Source of the DNA: Myxococcales bacterium
GTDB lineage: Bacteria; Myxococcota_A; Polyangia; Fen-1088
Reading direction: 5' to 3'
Length of the DNA stretch: 60,353 nucleotides
NCBI GenBank assembly: GCA_025350815.1
Contig: JANXXE010000049.1
Location: 1 to 60,353 of the forward strand
In this document: positions 33,802 through 43,651 of the stretch, piece by piece
How the letters are laid out: every line of letters begins with the position of its first letter
Numbering within the stretch: position 1 is the first letter of the stretch
Translations under genes and position numbers: made by a program
Notes under the pieces: generated by a model
What the model was told of the DNA's origin: nothing
Seen by the model: the letters and a program-made list of their open reading frames with translations, nothing else
Database searches by the model: none

Positions 33802-36800
33802 TTACGGTGCGGCCGTGACCGTGACGGTCACCGTGCCGATCACACCCTGGAAGTGGGCGTCAACGGCGGTCATTCCGACGGCGAGACCCGTGGCAAGACC
33901 ACGAGAATCGTCAGCGTTGGAGACTGACACCAACGCAGTGTCGGTCGGCAGCCAGGTCGCCAGCTTGGTCACGTCCTGGGTCGAGTTGTCGTCGTAGGTG
34001 GCGGTCGCCGTCAGCTGCAAGTGACCACCCTTGGCCACAGAAGGCGCTGCGGGAGTGACCGCGAGGGACACCAGGGTTCGGACGGTAAGTGTGGTCGTTC
34101 CCATCACCCCCATGTACGACGCGCTGATCGTGGTCGGACCAGAGCGGAGGGCCGTGGCCGTACCGCGGGTCGCGCCGCCGTTGGAGATAGTGGCCACGCT
34201 GAGATCGCTGGAGTCCCAGCTAGCGCTGGTCGTTACCACGACCGTGGTGGCATCCGTGTAAACGGCCGTTGCCACGAAGGCGACGGTACCGCCGAGAGGC
34301 GCGCTGGGCGTCGCCGGCGTCACGGTGACGGACATCAGCGTCGCCGGTGTCACCGTGACGGAGATGCTGCCCGACTTGCCCGAGAAAGTGGCCGAGACGG
34401 TGCTGGTTCCCTCGGCGAGGGCGAGAGCCCGACCAGCGGTCGCGCCGGCATTGCCCACCGACACGGCGGCGCCATTGCTGGACAGCCACGTGGCCTGGGC
34501 AGTCACGTTGGCCGTGCTGAAGTCAGAGTAGACAGCCGTCGCCGTCAACTGTGCGGTCGAGCCCTTGGCGAGGGACGGTCCGACCGGAGTGACCTGCACG
34601 GACAGAAGCGTCGTATCCGTGACGGTCAAGGCGGCGGTGCCGCTCTTGGCCATCCAGGTTGCCTTGATGGTGGAGGTCCCGACGGTCAGGCCTGTGGCCG
34701 TTCCGCGGGGAACACCACCGCCACCACCACCCGGGCCACCGCCACCAGCAGCCGTGGTCGAAATCGCCGCCACCGCCGGACCGGACGACTCCCACGTGGC
34801 CTGCGCCGTGACGTTCTGGAGGGAACCGTCGTCCCAAACCGCGTTGGCGATGAAGGCCCGGGTCTGCCCGACGCGCAGCGAGGTAACCGCCGGCGTGACG
34901 TCGATGCGAACCAGGGTCAGCACGCGCGCCGTGAGCTTGCCGGTTCCGCTGACGCCCATGTAGGTGGCAGAGATTGTGCTGCTGCCAACCTTGAGGGTGG
35001 TCGCTATCCCACGGCCGCCGCCACCGCCCGGGAATCCACCGCCGCCGCCGTTCGAAACGACCGCGACCGTGGGGTCGGACGAGGTCCACGTGGCCTGCCC
35101 CGTGACCGTCTGCTTGGTGCCGTCATCCCAGATGGCCACGGCGGTGAAGCCCTGAGTCTGGCCAACGATAACCGTGGCATCGACCGGCGACAGTTCAACG
35201 AGGATCAGGGTCGGGCTGCGGACCGTCAGCGTGACGGTCCCGGTCAGTCCCATGGCCGTGGCTGTGATGGTCACCTTGCCCGGGTTCTTGCCGCTGGCCT
35301 GGCCGGGCGGAATCGGGGGCATGCCCCTGCCGCCCATGACCGCCACGTTGGTGATGTCAGCGATCATCGTATCGGATGACGACCACATCGCCGTAGTCGT
35401 GACATTCGCGGTGGTTCCGTCGCTGAAGATGACGGCCGCCTGGAAGTTCTGCGTGGCCCCAACCAGAATGCTGGCCAGCGGCGGTGAAACTGACAACGAC
35501 ATCGCAACGGGCGCAGTGACGGTCAGCGTGACGGCCGTGCTGAGACCCATCGCGGTCACACCGATCTGAACCTTGCCAGCGGCCACGCCGGTCGCCGTCA
35601 CGCCCGGCATCGTCATGGCGATCGACGCGATTGTGGCGTCCGATGTCGTCCAGACACCGTTCGTGATGGGCTGCGTGGTGCCGTTCGACAGAACGGCGGC
35701 GGCCACGAAATTCTGCGTTTGACCGACCCGGATCGACGGCACAAACGGCGTGAGCTGAATGAAGACGATGGTCGGGGCCGTGACGGTCAGAGCCGCAGTG
35801 CCGTCCCTGGTCAGCAGCTTGGCATGAACCGTGGTCATTCCCTGCACCAAACCCGTGGCCTCGCCCTGGGTCCCGGGGGCGTTCGAGATCGCTGCGATGT
35901 TGCGCGCGTCGACCGACCAGACGACCTGCGTGGTGACGTTGGCGGTCGAGCCATCGGTGTAGTTGGCCGTGGCGGTAAAGACCTGCTTCTTGCCGGCGGC
36001 TACAGTGCCAGCCCCCGGGGCCACCGTGATGGTGTCGAGTTCGGCGTTGGTGACAGTCACGCTGGCTGTATCGGAGATCGCTGCCACCGCGGCGGTGATC
36101 GTCGCGCTGCCAACCTTCAACGTCGACACCTGCCCGGCCGAGCCGGTCGCAGTGGCGACAGTGGCCACCGTCGCGTCGCTCGAAGTCCAGATGGCGGACT
36201 GGGTAACGTCGCGCGTGGAACCATCGTCGTAGGTTCCCGTCGCCAGGAGCTGGACCTTGCGGCCGAGGGCAAGGTTGCCGGTCTTCGGGGTAACGGCGAT
36301 CGTCTTGAGCGCCGCGACCTTCGCGGTCACCGTCGCCTGGCCGGACATCCCGCCAAAGGTCGCGCGCACGGTGGCCGAGCCCGCCGCGAGTGCGGTAGCC
36401 ACGCCACGGGTGCCCACGGCGTTCGAGATCGAAACGGCGTCAGCCGAGCTGGACCACAGTGCCGAGGTCGTAACGTCGGCGGTGGATCCGTCGGCGTACG
36501 TCACCACGGCGGTGAAAGTCTGGGTGGCGCCCACCAGCAGGCTGACATCCGCCGGGCTAACCTTGACGGAAGCGACCGCCGACTGAAGCACGGTCACCGT
36601 GGTCCGGCCACTGACCTGTCCGATCTGCGCCGTGACGTTGGTTGTTCCAACGGCGACTGCACGACCCAGGCCCTTGCTGCCCGCGTCGTCCGACACGGTT
36701 AGTGTCGCGGTGGTTTCCGAAGTCCACTTGGCCGCTGCCGTGACGTCGCCCGTCTTGCCATCGCTGAACACCGCCGTCGCGCGGAACTGTTGGCTCAAGC

Positions 36801-37644
36801 CAACCGCCAGGAAAGGCTGCGCGGGTGTAACCTCGATGGAGGCGATGGTGGCCTGCGTGACCACCAGCGTGACCTGGGCGGTGACGGCCTTGAACGCGGC
36901 CGAGACAACGACCGTGCCGGCCGCGATGCCGGTTATCTGACCGCGCGTCCCGTCGGCATTGGAAACGGTCGCCACCGCAACGTTGGCGGAAGTCCAGGTC
37001 ACCTGGGTGGTCAGATTCTGCTTGGAGCCATCGCTGAAGATACCCGTGGCCGTCAGGGGCACGGTGAGGCTGGCCGGGACGGTCGGATTCGCCGGCTCGA
37101 TCACCAAAGACGCGAGCGTCGCCGTTGTGACCGTAAGCTGCGACGTCGCCATCAGTCCCATGAACGCCGTGCTTATGGTGGCGCTGCCGGCGGTCACTGC
37201 CGTGACCGAACGACCCGCAATGGTCGCGATCGTCGGCGACGACGACGCAAAGGTAACCTGCGCGGTCACATCGACGACCGTGCCGTCGTCAAATTCGGCG
37301 CTGGCGGTGAGATCCGCGCGCGTACCGGCCGCGAGAGTCAGGACGGGCGGCGAAATTTCGAGCCGCTTCACCATCCGAACCGCATCCGGGGTCGTGTCAG
37401 CGGGGGCGCCGTCAGCCGTCGCAGGCGTACCGTCAACCGCAGAATCGTCCCCAGGAGCGACATCTGTCGTCGCCGGGGCTGCGTCCGTTCCCGTTGGCGA
37501 TCCGTCTTTAGAACCACCGCCCTCGGACTGGGCCACCGTGCCGTCTGGCCCTGCGTCGGTGATCTTGGCAGGAGAGCTGCTCCCGCCGCAACCGGCGAAA
37601 ACGGAGACTGAGGCGAGGGCAAAAAGGACGAGTATTTTTTTCAT
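33802..37644 (-). CDS. Surface lipoprotein of 13 bacterial Ig-like (BIG2) repeats
   Basis: A 1280-residue lipoprotein. The leader ends in VFAGC. A low-complexity, Ala/Asp/Pro-rich stretch runs to about residue 90, followed by 13 tandem repeats of about 90 residues. Each repeat begins like VTPxxxxLxVGxTQxF, continues with DGSTxDVTxxAxW and ends in VxAxxxGxSGTxxLTV, the BIG2 (invasin/intimin-type) Ig fold. Repeats 8, 9 and 10 carry Gly/Pro-rich inserts (such as GGGGFPGGGGGRG). No enzyme domain is seen, so it is probably a surface stalk or adhesin. Weak GAAAGG site. It is divergent from the histidine kinase gene. Confidence 0.9.
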   Translation of the reverse strand: MKKILVLFALASVSVFAGCGGSSSPAKITDAGPDGTVAQSEGGGSKDGSPTGTDAAPATTDVAPGDDSAVDGTPATADGAPADTTPDAVRMVKRLEISPPVLTLAAGTRADLTASAEFDDGTVVDVTAQVTFASSSPTIATIAGRSVTAVTAGSATISTAFMGLMATSQLTVTTATLASLVIEPANPTVPASLTVPLTATGIFSDGSKQNLTTQVTWTSANVAVATVSNADGTRGQITGIAAGTVVVSAAFKAVTAQVTLVVTQATIASIEVTPAQPFLAVGLSQQFRATAVFSDGKTGDVTAAAKWTSETTATLTVSDDAGSKGLGRAVAVGTTNVTAQIGQVSGRTTVTVLQSAVASVKVSPADVSLLVGATQTFTAVVTYADGSTADVTTSALWSSSADAVSISNAVGTRGVATALAAGSATVRATFGGMSGQATVTAKVAALKTIAVTPKTGNLALGRKVQLLATGTYDDGSTRDVTQSAIWTSSDATVATVATATGSAGQVSTLKVGSATITAAVAAISDTASVTVTNAELDTITVAPGAGTVAAGKKQVFTATANYTDGSTANVTTQVVWSVDARNIAAISNAPGTQGEATGLVQGMTTVHAKLLTRDGTAALTVTAPTIVFIQLTPFVPSIRVGQTQNFVAAAVLSNGTTQPITNGVWTTSDATIASIAMTMPGVTATGVAAGKVQIGVTAMGLSTAVTLTVTAPVAMSLSVSPPLASILVGATQNFQAAVIFSDGTTANVTTTAMWSSSDTMIADITNVAVMGGRGMPPIPPGQASGKNPGKVTITATAMGLTGTVTLTVRSPTLILVELSPVDATVIVGQTQGFTAVAIWDDGTKQTVTGQATWTSSDPTVAVVSNGGGGGFPGGGGGRGIATTLKVGSSTISATYMGVSGTGKLTARVLTLVRIDVTPAVTSLRVGQTRAFIANAVWDDGSLQNVTAQATWESSGPAVAAISTTAAGGGGPGGGGGGVPRGTATGLTVGTSTIKATWMAKSGTAALTVTDTTLLSVQVTPVGPSLAKGSTAQLTATAVYSDFSTANVTAQATWLSSNGAAVSVGNAGATAGRALALAEGTSTVSATFSGKSGSISVTVTPATLMSVTVTPATPSAPLGGTVAFVATAVYTDATTVVVTTSASWDSSDLSVATISNGGATRGTATALRSGPTTISASYMGVMGTTTLTVRTLVSLAVTPAAPSVAKGGHLQLTATATYDDNSTQDVTKLATWLPTDTALVSVSNADDSRGLATGLAVGMTAVDAHFQGVIGTVTVTVTAAP

Positions 37645-37762
37645 GGCAGCCTTTCGACCCGCATATCTAGCCCTTGTGGCGAAAATTGGGCTGTTAAAGA
37701 TGTAAAAAAAACGCCGAGGTGCCGCCTACACCAACCACGGCCAAGTGCGATAGCATGCCCGG

Positions 37763-39536
37763 GTGGCTGTGACGAAAACCACCGGCCGTTGGTTGACACC
37801 GGCCGCAGCGACGCTTCTGGTGCTTCTCCTCGGGGCACTCGGCGTCTTGCAGTACCACTGGCTCGGTCAGGTCAGCGCCGCCGAGATTGATAGATTGCGT
37901 GCGGGCTTGCGCCACCGCGGAGGCGCCTTTGCTGGCGACGTGGACCGAGAGCTCGCCCGCATCGTGGTGACGTTCTCGCCGCCGTTTTCCGCTTCGGGCG
38001 ACGTATCGGCCGCGCGCATCGCCGAGCAGTCGCAGCGCTGGCAGGCCCACGCCCCTTACCCCGGCATTGTGGGCGATATCTACCGCTGGCAGCGAACCGA
38101 GGCTGATCCCGATGGCATCTTGCTGCGATTCGACAGCGGCAAGAAGAAACTGGTACTCGCCCCGTGGCCCGAATCTCTGTCGGCCCTGCGAAACTCGGCA
38201 TGGCGCCCAGGTCCCCTTGAACGCGGCCCGTTTGATCCCGGTCCGCCCGAGGGTCGTCGTCTACTGTACGGCGAGACCTCCGCCCTTGTTCTGCCCGATG
38301 CACCGCCATTCGGCCGCGCGCCTGGTCGCTTTGGTCGGCCGACCGACCACGGCATGACAATCGTACGACTGGATCGCGCATTCATCGAACAGCAATGGCT
38401 GCCCCAACTCGCCAGGCGCCACTTCGATGGCGGCCCGGGCCCCGCCTATCTCGTGAATATTGAATCCGCGGACGGCACCGGCGCGATCTTCAGGACACCG
38501 GGGGGTGCGGCCATGACCGCCGGCCAGATCAACGAAGAGGCGCTCCCGTTGTTCCGGGTGCGACCGGAGGATATGAACAACGTTCTTGCGGGTACGTCCA
38601 CCGGGGACGCGTTCGGCCGACCCTTCGGGCCGCGCCTCGGCCGCTGGGCGCAGCCGGCGCAGTGGCGGCTGCTACTGGCGCATCCCTCCGGGCCCCTCGA
38701 ACAGGTCGTGGCCCGCTTGCGGCGCCGCAACCTGTTGGTCGCTTTCGGGATCATCGGCGTCCTGGGCGCCAGCATCGCCTTGCTGTCAGTCGCCATGGCC
38801 AGGGCCCAGCGCGCGGCCCGGCAGCAGGGCGAGTTCATCGCCGGCGTTTCCCACGAGCTCCGCACGCCCCTGGCTGTCATCGGGTCGGCGGCCGAAAACC
38901 TCGCCGATGGCGTTGTGCCGTCGGCAACCTCGGTCAGGCAGTACGGGGCGCTGATCCACCGCGAGGCCACCCGGCTGATGACCCTCATCGAACAGGTGCT
39001 GGAATTCGCGGGCTCGCGACAGCTCCGGGCCCCCATCAAACGTTCGGACGTCGACATGGCCTCCGTCGTCGAGGCGGCCCTCGCGGACTACAGCGCGGAT
39101 ATAGAAGAGGGCCGTGTCTCGGTCAACAAGACCATCGGAGCGGGCCTGCCCCACGTCCTCGGCGATCCCGAAGCCCTGCGCCGCTCGGTGGGCAACCTTA
39201 TCAGCAATGCCATCAAGTACGGCGGCGACGACCCGTGGTTGGGCGTCCACATGGACACCGCCCCCGGCCCCGGTGGCCCTGAAATCAGCGTGACCGTGCA
39301 GGACAGGGGCCTCGGCATTCCCCCCGCCGAGGGCCGGCGCATCGGCGAGCCGTTCTTCCGCGGGCGACAAGCCGTCGAGCGCCAGATCCGCGGCAGCGGC
39401 CTGGGTCTCAGCCTGGTCAAACGCATCATCGAGGGCCACCGCGGGAAACTGTCGTTCGACAGCGCGCCCGGCTTTGGTAGCCGTTTCACCATTCGGATCC
39501 CGGCTGTCGACAACGGCCCGGTGGCCGAGGAACCCC

Positions 39537-39562
<26 letters not shown>
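37763..39562 (+). CDS. Membrane sensor histidine kinase
   Basis: A 599-residue sensor kinase. A first transmembrane helix at about 12-32 and a second at about 320-345 enclose a periplasmic domain of about 285 residues without a recognisable family. No HAMP domain is obvious between the second helix and the dimerisation helix. Phosphoacceptor His364 lies in GVSHELRTPL. The ATPase has an N box (GNLISNAIKYGG), G1 (VQDRGLGIPP) and G2 (GSGLGLSLVKRI). It shares a transcript with the response regulator, whose GTG lies inside its last codons. Start: GTG 37763, not supported by a clear ribosome site. Confidence 0.88.
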
Positions 39563-40235
<673 letters not shown>

Positions 40236-40558
40236 CCTGCGGGGCCGGCGCCGTCACTTGTCGATCTATACACAGACCCTTTACACAGACCCTTTTCCGT
40301 CATTGGGTATGGGGGCTGTCGATGATGCGTCGTGCTGTTACGTCCGGCAAAAATGGCGTGTCTCCCGATGTCAGGAAGAATGACGAAAAACTCTTCCTGT
40401 CGGCTCTTAACCTTCTGGCGAGGCGCTTTGTCCCAGAAGGCCGCGACCTGCGGGTCCGAATATTTTTGCTATGCATCATGTTAGGTCGGCGTTGATTAAA
40501 CGGTAAGCCCGTTGCTATTGCTCGTTTGCAATCCCCAGTCCACATCGGAGGTATCCCT
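40236..40558. promoter_or_regulatory. Intergenic region with 13-bp tandem repeat and a stem-loop
   Basis: Bases 40269-40281 and 40282-40294 are a perfect tandem copy of TACACAGACCCTT, 34 bases after the response-regulator stop. Further on, CCTTCTGG (40411-40418) and CCAGAAGG (40433-40440) form an 8-bp stem with a 14-base loop. No gene seen. The region must hold the promoter for the lipoprotein gene at 40559, but no good -10/-35 pair is apparent. Confidence 0.45.
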
Positions 40559-41179
40559 ATGATCGCGAAAGTCTGTTCGTCATTGGTGGCCACGGCCGTT
40601 TTCCTGTCGCTCGCCGGCGCAATCGGCTGCGGCTCCGATCCAGCGCGCAAGCTAGCGGGCGACGACGGCGGCGATCAAAGCGGCGGAGGTGGCAGCACGG
40701 GCTCCGCGGGCAGCACAGGCTCCGCAGGCAGCACGGGTTCCGCAGGCAGCACGGGCTCCGCGGGCAGCACAGGCTCCGCAGGCAGCACGGGTTCCGCAGG
40801 TAGCGGTGGGACTGCGGGCGCTGGTGGCAGCACAGGCGTGCGCGACGCCGGTTCGCCCACCCCTGTCGCGGACGCTGGCGGCATGATGCGCGATGGTGGC
40901 GGCATGATGCGCGGTGATGGTGGTTTCATGCGCCCCGATGGCGGCGGCATGATCCGGACGGATGGCGGACGCCCCATGCGCGATGGCGGCGGCATGCGCC
41001 CCGACGGCGGCATGGTCGTGACGCTGCCGATGTGTACCGCCGGCACGATGAACGGCGGTGCCTGCGCGGCCAACACCCCAAGCTGCGAAGAAGCCGCCTG
41101 CGTCGCGGGTAGCCACAGCCTTTGCCGCTGTCGCAACGCCGTCTGGGCGTGCGCCGCGACGATGTTCGGCTGTCCCTAG
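40559..41179 (+). CDS. Low-complexity lipoprotein with (STGSAG)n repeats and cysteine-rich C-terminus
   Basis: A 206-residue predicted lipoprotein: the leader ends in AIGC. The mature chain has six hexapeptide repeats of Ser-Thr-Gly-Ser-Ala-Gly, then an Arg/Asp/Gly/Met-rich stretch (repeated MMRDGG, MRPDGG), then a C-terminal domain with seven cysteines (MCTAGTMNGGACA, CEEAACVAGSHSLCRC, CP) able to form disulfides. The Ser/Gly part looks like a flexible tether holding the Cys domain off the membrane, common in myxobacterial surface proteins. A GGAGGT site seven bases upstream supports ATG 40559. Function unknown. Confidence 0.85.
   Translation: MIAKVCSSLVATAVFLSLAGAIGCGSDPARKLAGDDGGDQSGGGGSTGSAGSTGSAGSTGSAGSTGSAGSTGSAGSTGSAGSGGTAGAGGSTGVRDAGSPTPVADAGGMMRDGGGMMRGDGGFMRPDGGGMIRTDGGRPMRDGGGMRPDGGMVVTLPMCTAGTMNGGACAANTPSCEEAACVAGSHSLCRCRNAVWACAATMFGCP
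40694..40802 (+). repeat. 18-bp tandem minisatellite encoding STGSAG
   Basis: Six 18-bp units, with small base differences that alternate so that a 36-bp higher-order unit is visible (forms ending GCGGGC and GCAGGC). It lies in the coding region of the lipoprotein and keeps frame, so copy-number changes would alter linker length without breaking the protein. Confidence 0.85.
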
Positions 41180-41299
41180 ACGGGCCTGACGGCCGAGGGC
41201 GTCTTCGGGGGTTGCGAACCCCTGAAGGCGACAATACAATCAAAAGTCCCGGTGCGGGCTGGATCGCAAGAGTCTTCCAGCCACCCACCGGGACTTCGC

Positions 41300-43651
41300 A
41301 TGTCCGGGCTGCGGCTCACCTCGGCCACGGTCCTCGTCCTGGGCCTGAACCGCCCCGGAATCGCTGCCGGCGCCGACCTTCGGCCCGTCGACTTCGGGAC
41401 CCGGGTGGTCCCGGTGGTCGAGAAATACTGCATCGGCTGCCACAACAGCCCGAAGAAGAAGGGCGATCTCCTGCTCGACGTCTATCGGAAGGGTGGTGAG
41501 ACCGCGGCCCTCGCCGATCTCGCCGTCTGGCAGGGGGTGGCCGAGCGCGTCGCCGCCCGCGAGATGCCCCCGCGCGACCAGCCCCAGCCGACTGCAGCCG
41601 AAATCGACATCGTCACGTCATGGGTGGACCAGGCGTCCCGGCTGCGCGTGCCCCTGGGCAGCCGCGATCCCGGGCGCGTGACCATCCGGCGCCTGAACCG
41701 CGCCGAATACAACAACACCGTCCGCGACCTTTTCGGAGTGGAACTGCGCCCGGCGCGTGATTTCCCCTCGGACGACGTCGGCTACGGCTTTGACAACATC
41801 GGGGACGTCCTGTCGATGCCCCCGGCCCTGGTCGAGCGGTATCTGGCGGCGGCCGAGCGCATCGCCGACCGGGTCATCGTGGCGGACCTCGCACCGCGCT
41901 TTCGCGTTCAGACATTCGCCATCCCGAGGCTGGTGCCGACGCCTGTGGGCAGCGTGATTCGCGATGGCGCCTTGGTCCTGTCCACCAACAGCGCGGTACG
42001 TACGCCGCACACCTTTCCCGTCGACGGTGCCTACCGCCTGCGGGTCCGGGCGTTCGCCGGCCTGCGCGGCAAACAGCCAGACAAAGATCCGGTGCGCATG
42101 ACGCTGCGGATCGACGGCTCCGACGTCGAGACGGTCTCGGTCCGCGCGACCAGGGGCCACCCCGCCGTGTACACCGTGCAGGCCAGGGTCGAGGCCGGCA
42201 GCAAGCGCCTGGAACTGGCATTTGTCAACGCCCGCGGCGAGTCGCGCCAGCTGGGGCTTGAGTCCCTAAAAATAGAAGGGCCGCTAAGTCCCCAGCCGAT
42301 AACGCCGCCCGAGAGCCATCGCCGTCTCATACCCCGGCCCGCCGACCAGGTCGCCTGGCGGGACGACGCGCGGGAATTCCTGACGGCCTTTGCCACCCGG
42401 GCCTATCGCCGGCCGGTGACGCCCGCCGAAGTCCAGCGACTGGTGCAGTTCGTTGAAGGCGCAGTGGCCGACGGGGAAACCTTCGAACGCGGCATGCAGG
42501 TCGCGGTGCGCGCGGCGCTGGTGTCTCCGCATTTCCTTTTCCGGGGTGAGCTCGTTGACGCGGATCCCGCCTCTGCTGACAACGCCGTTCCCGTCGGCGA
42601 CTACGCGCTGGCCTCGCGCCTGTCGTATTTCCTGTGGAGCAGCCTGCCGGACAACGAACTATTTCGCCTGGCGCGGGAGGGGAAACTGCATTCGGACGAC
42701 GTACTGGCGGGTCAGGTCCGGCGGATGCTTCAGGACCCACGGTCCGCGGCCCTGGTGGACAACTTCGCTCCCCAGTGGTTGCAGACCCGCAACCTTGCCG
42801 GCATCCGCCCCAGCCGCAAACTGTTTCCCGCGTTCAACGACGAATTGCGCGCGGCCATGATGAAGGAAACCGAATTGTTCTTCGCGGCCGTCATGCGCGA
42901 GGATCGCAGCATCTTCACCTTCCTCGACGCCGACTTCACCTTTGTCAACGAGCCACTGGCACGCCACTACGGAATTCCGGGCGTGGAGGGGCGCGAATTC
43001 CAGCGCGTCTCCCTCGCCGGAGGATCGCGCGGGGGCGTTCTCACACAGGCCAGCGTGCTGACGGTGACGTCGAATCCCACGCGAACCTCACCGGTCAAAC
43101 GCGGCCGCTGGGTGCTGGAGCAGCTTCTTGGCACACCACCGCCGCCACCGCCACCTGGCGTGCCCCAGCTCAAAGAGCCCACGGATCCCGGGACGCCGCT
43201 GGCGGCTGCGACCCTGCGGCAGCTCATGGAAAAGCACCGCGCCGATCCGAACTGCGCGACCTGCCACCAGAAATTGGATCCGCTGGGCTTCGGCCTCGAG
43301 AACTTCGATGCCGTCGGCGCGTGGCGGGACAAGGACGGCGACACACTGGTCGATGCGTCGGGAATCCTGCCCAACGGCCAGCTGTTCAGGGGACCGGCCG
43401 CACTGAAAGCGGTGCTCAAGAGCAAGGGACTATTGTTTCGCCGGGCGCTCGCGCAGAAAATGATGACCTATGCCCTGGGACGCGGGACCGAAGTCTTCGA
43501 TCGCCCTGCCATCGATGACGTCTGCAACGCCATGATCAAGGACGGTGATTCGTTCTCCAGTCTCATTGTGGCCATCGCCCGAAGCGAGCCGTTTCAGAAA
43601 CGGCGAGGGCGGGCCGCATCGGCGCGAGGTGACCCGCGAGGTGACCAATGA
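41300..43651 (+). CDS. DUF1592-domain exported protein with PSCyt1 and full module set (copy 2)
   Basis: A 783-residue exported protein. An N-terminal signal is followed by a cytochrome-like PSCyt1 segment with CIGCHN at about residue 45. The order is then DUF1587 (RRLNRAEYNNTVRDLFGV), a beta-rich carbohydrate-binding-like stretch (about 210-330), DUF1595 (YRRPVTPAEVQRLVQF), DUF1592 (VSPHFLFRGEL and DADFTFVNEPLARHYGI), DUF1588 with CATCHQKLDPLGFGLENFDAVG, and DUF1585. It resembles the longer, planctomycete-type layout. The frame from 41252 adds no signal features, so ATG 41300 is used. It shares ATGA with the DUF1552 gene. Confidence 0.9.
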   Translation: MSGLRLTSATVLVLGLNRPGIAAGADLRPVDFGTRVVPVVEKYCIGCHNSPKKKGDLLLDVYRKGGETAALADLAVWQGVAERVAAREMPPRDQPQPTAAEIDIVTSWVDQASRLRVPLGSRDPGRVTIRRLNRAEYNNTVRDLFGVELRPARDFPSDDVGYGFDNIGDVLSMPPALVERYLAAAERIADRVIVADLAPRFRVQTFAIPRLVPTPVGSVIRDGALVLSTNSAVRTPHTFPVDGAYRLRVRAFAGLRGKQPDKDPVRMTLRIDGSDVETVSVRATRGHPAVYTVQARVEAGSKRLELAFVNARGESRQLGLESLKIEGPLSPQPITPPESHRRLIPRPADQVAWRDDAREFLTAFATRAYRRPVTPAEVQRLVQFVEGAVADGETFERGMQVAVRAALVSPHFLFRGELVDADPASADNAVPVGDYALASRLSYFLWSSLPDNELFRLAREGKLHSDDVLAGQVRRMLQDPRSAALVDNFAPQWLQTRNLAGIRPSRKLFPAFNDELRAAMMKETELFFAAVMREDRSIFTFLDADFTFVNEPLARHYGIPGVEGREFQRVSLAGGSRGGVLTQASVLTVTSNPTRTSPVKRGRWVLEQLLGTPPPPPPPGVPQLKEPTDPGTPLAAATLRQLMEKHRADPNCATCHQKLDPLGFGLENFDAVGAWRDKDGDTLVDASGILPNGQLFRGPAALKAVLKSKGLLFRRALAQKMMTYALGRGTEVFDRPAIDDVCNAMIKDGDSFSSLIVAIARSEPFQKRRGRAASARGDPRGDQ

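Noticed and set aside
40694-40802. CRISPR array
   Set aside because: The repeats are 18-bp, contiguous without spacers, and encode an in-frame STGSAG peptide.
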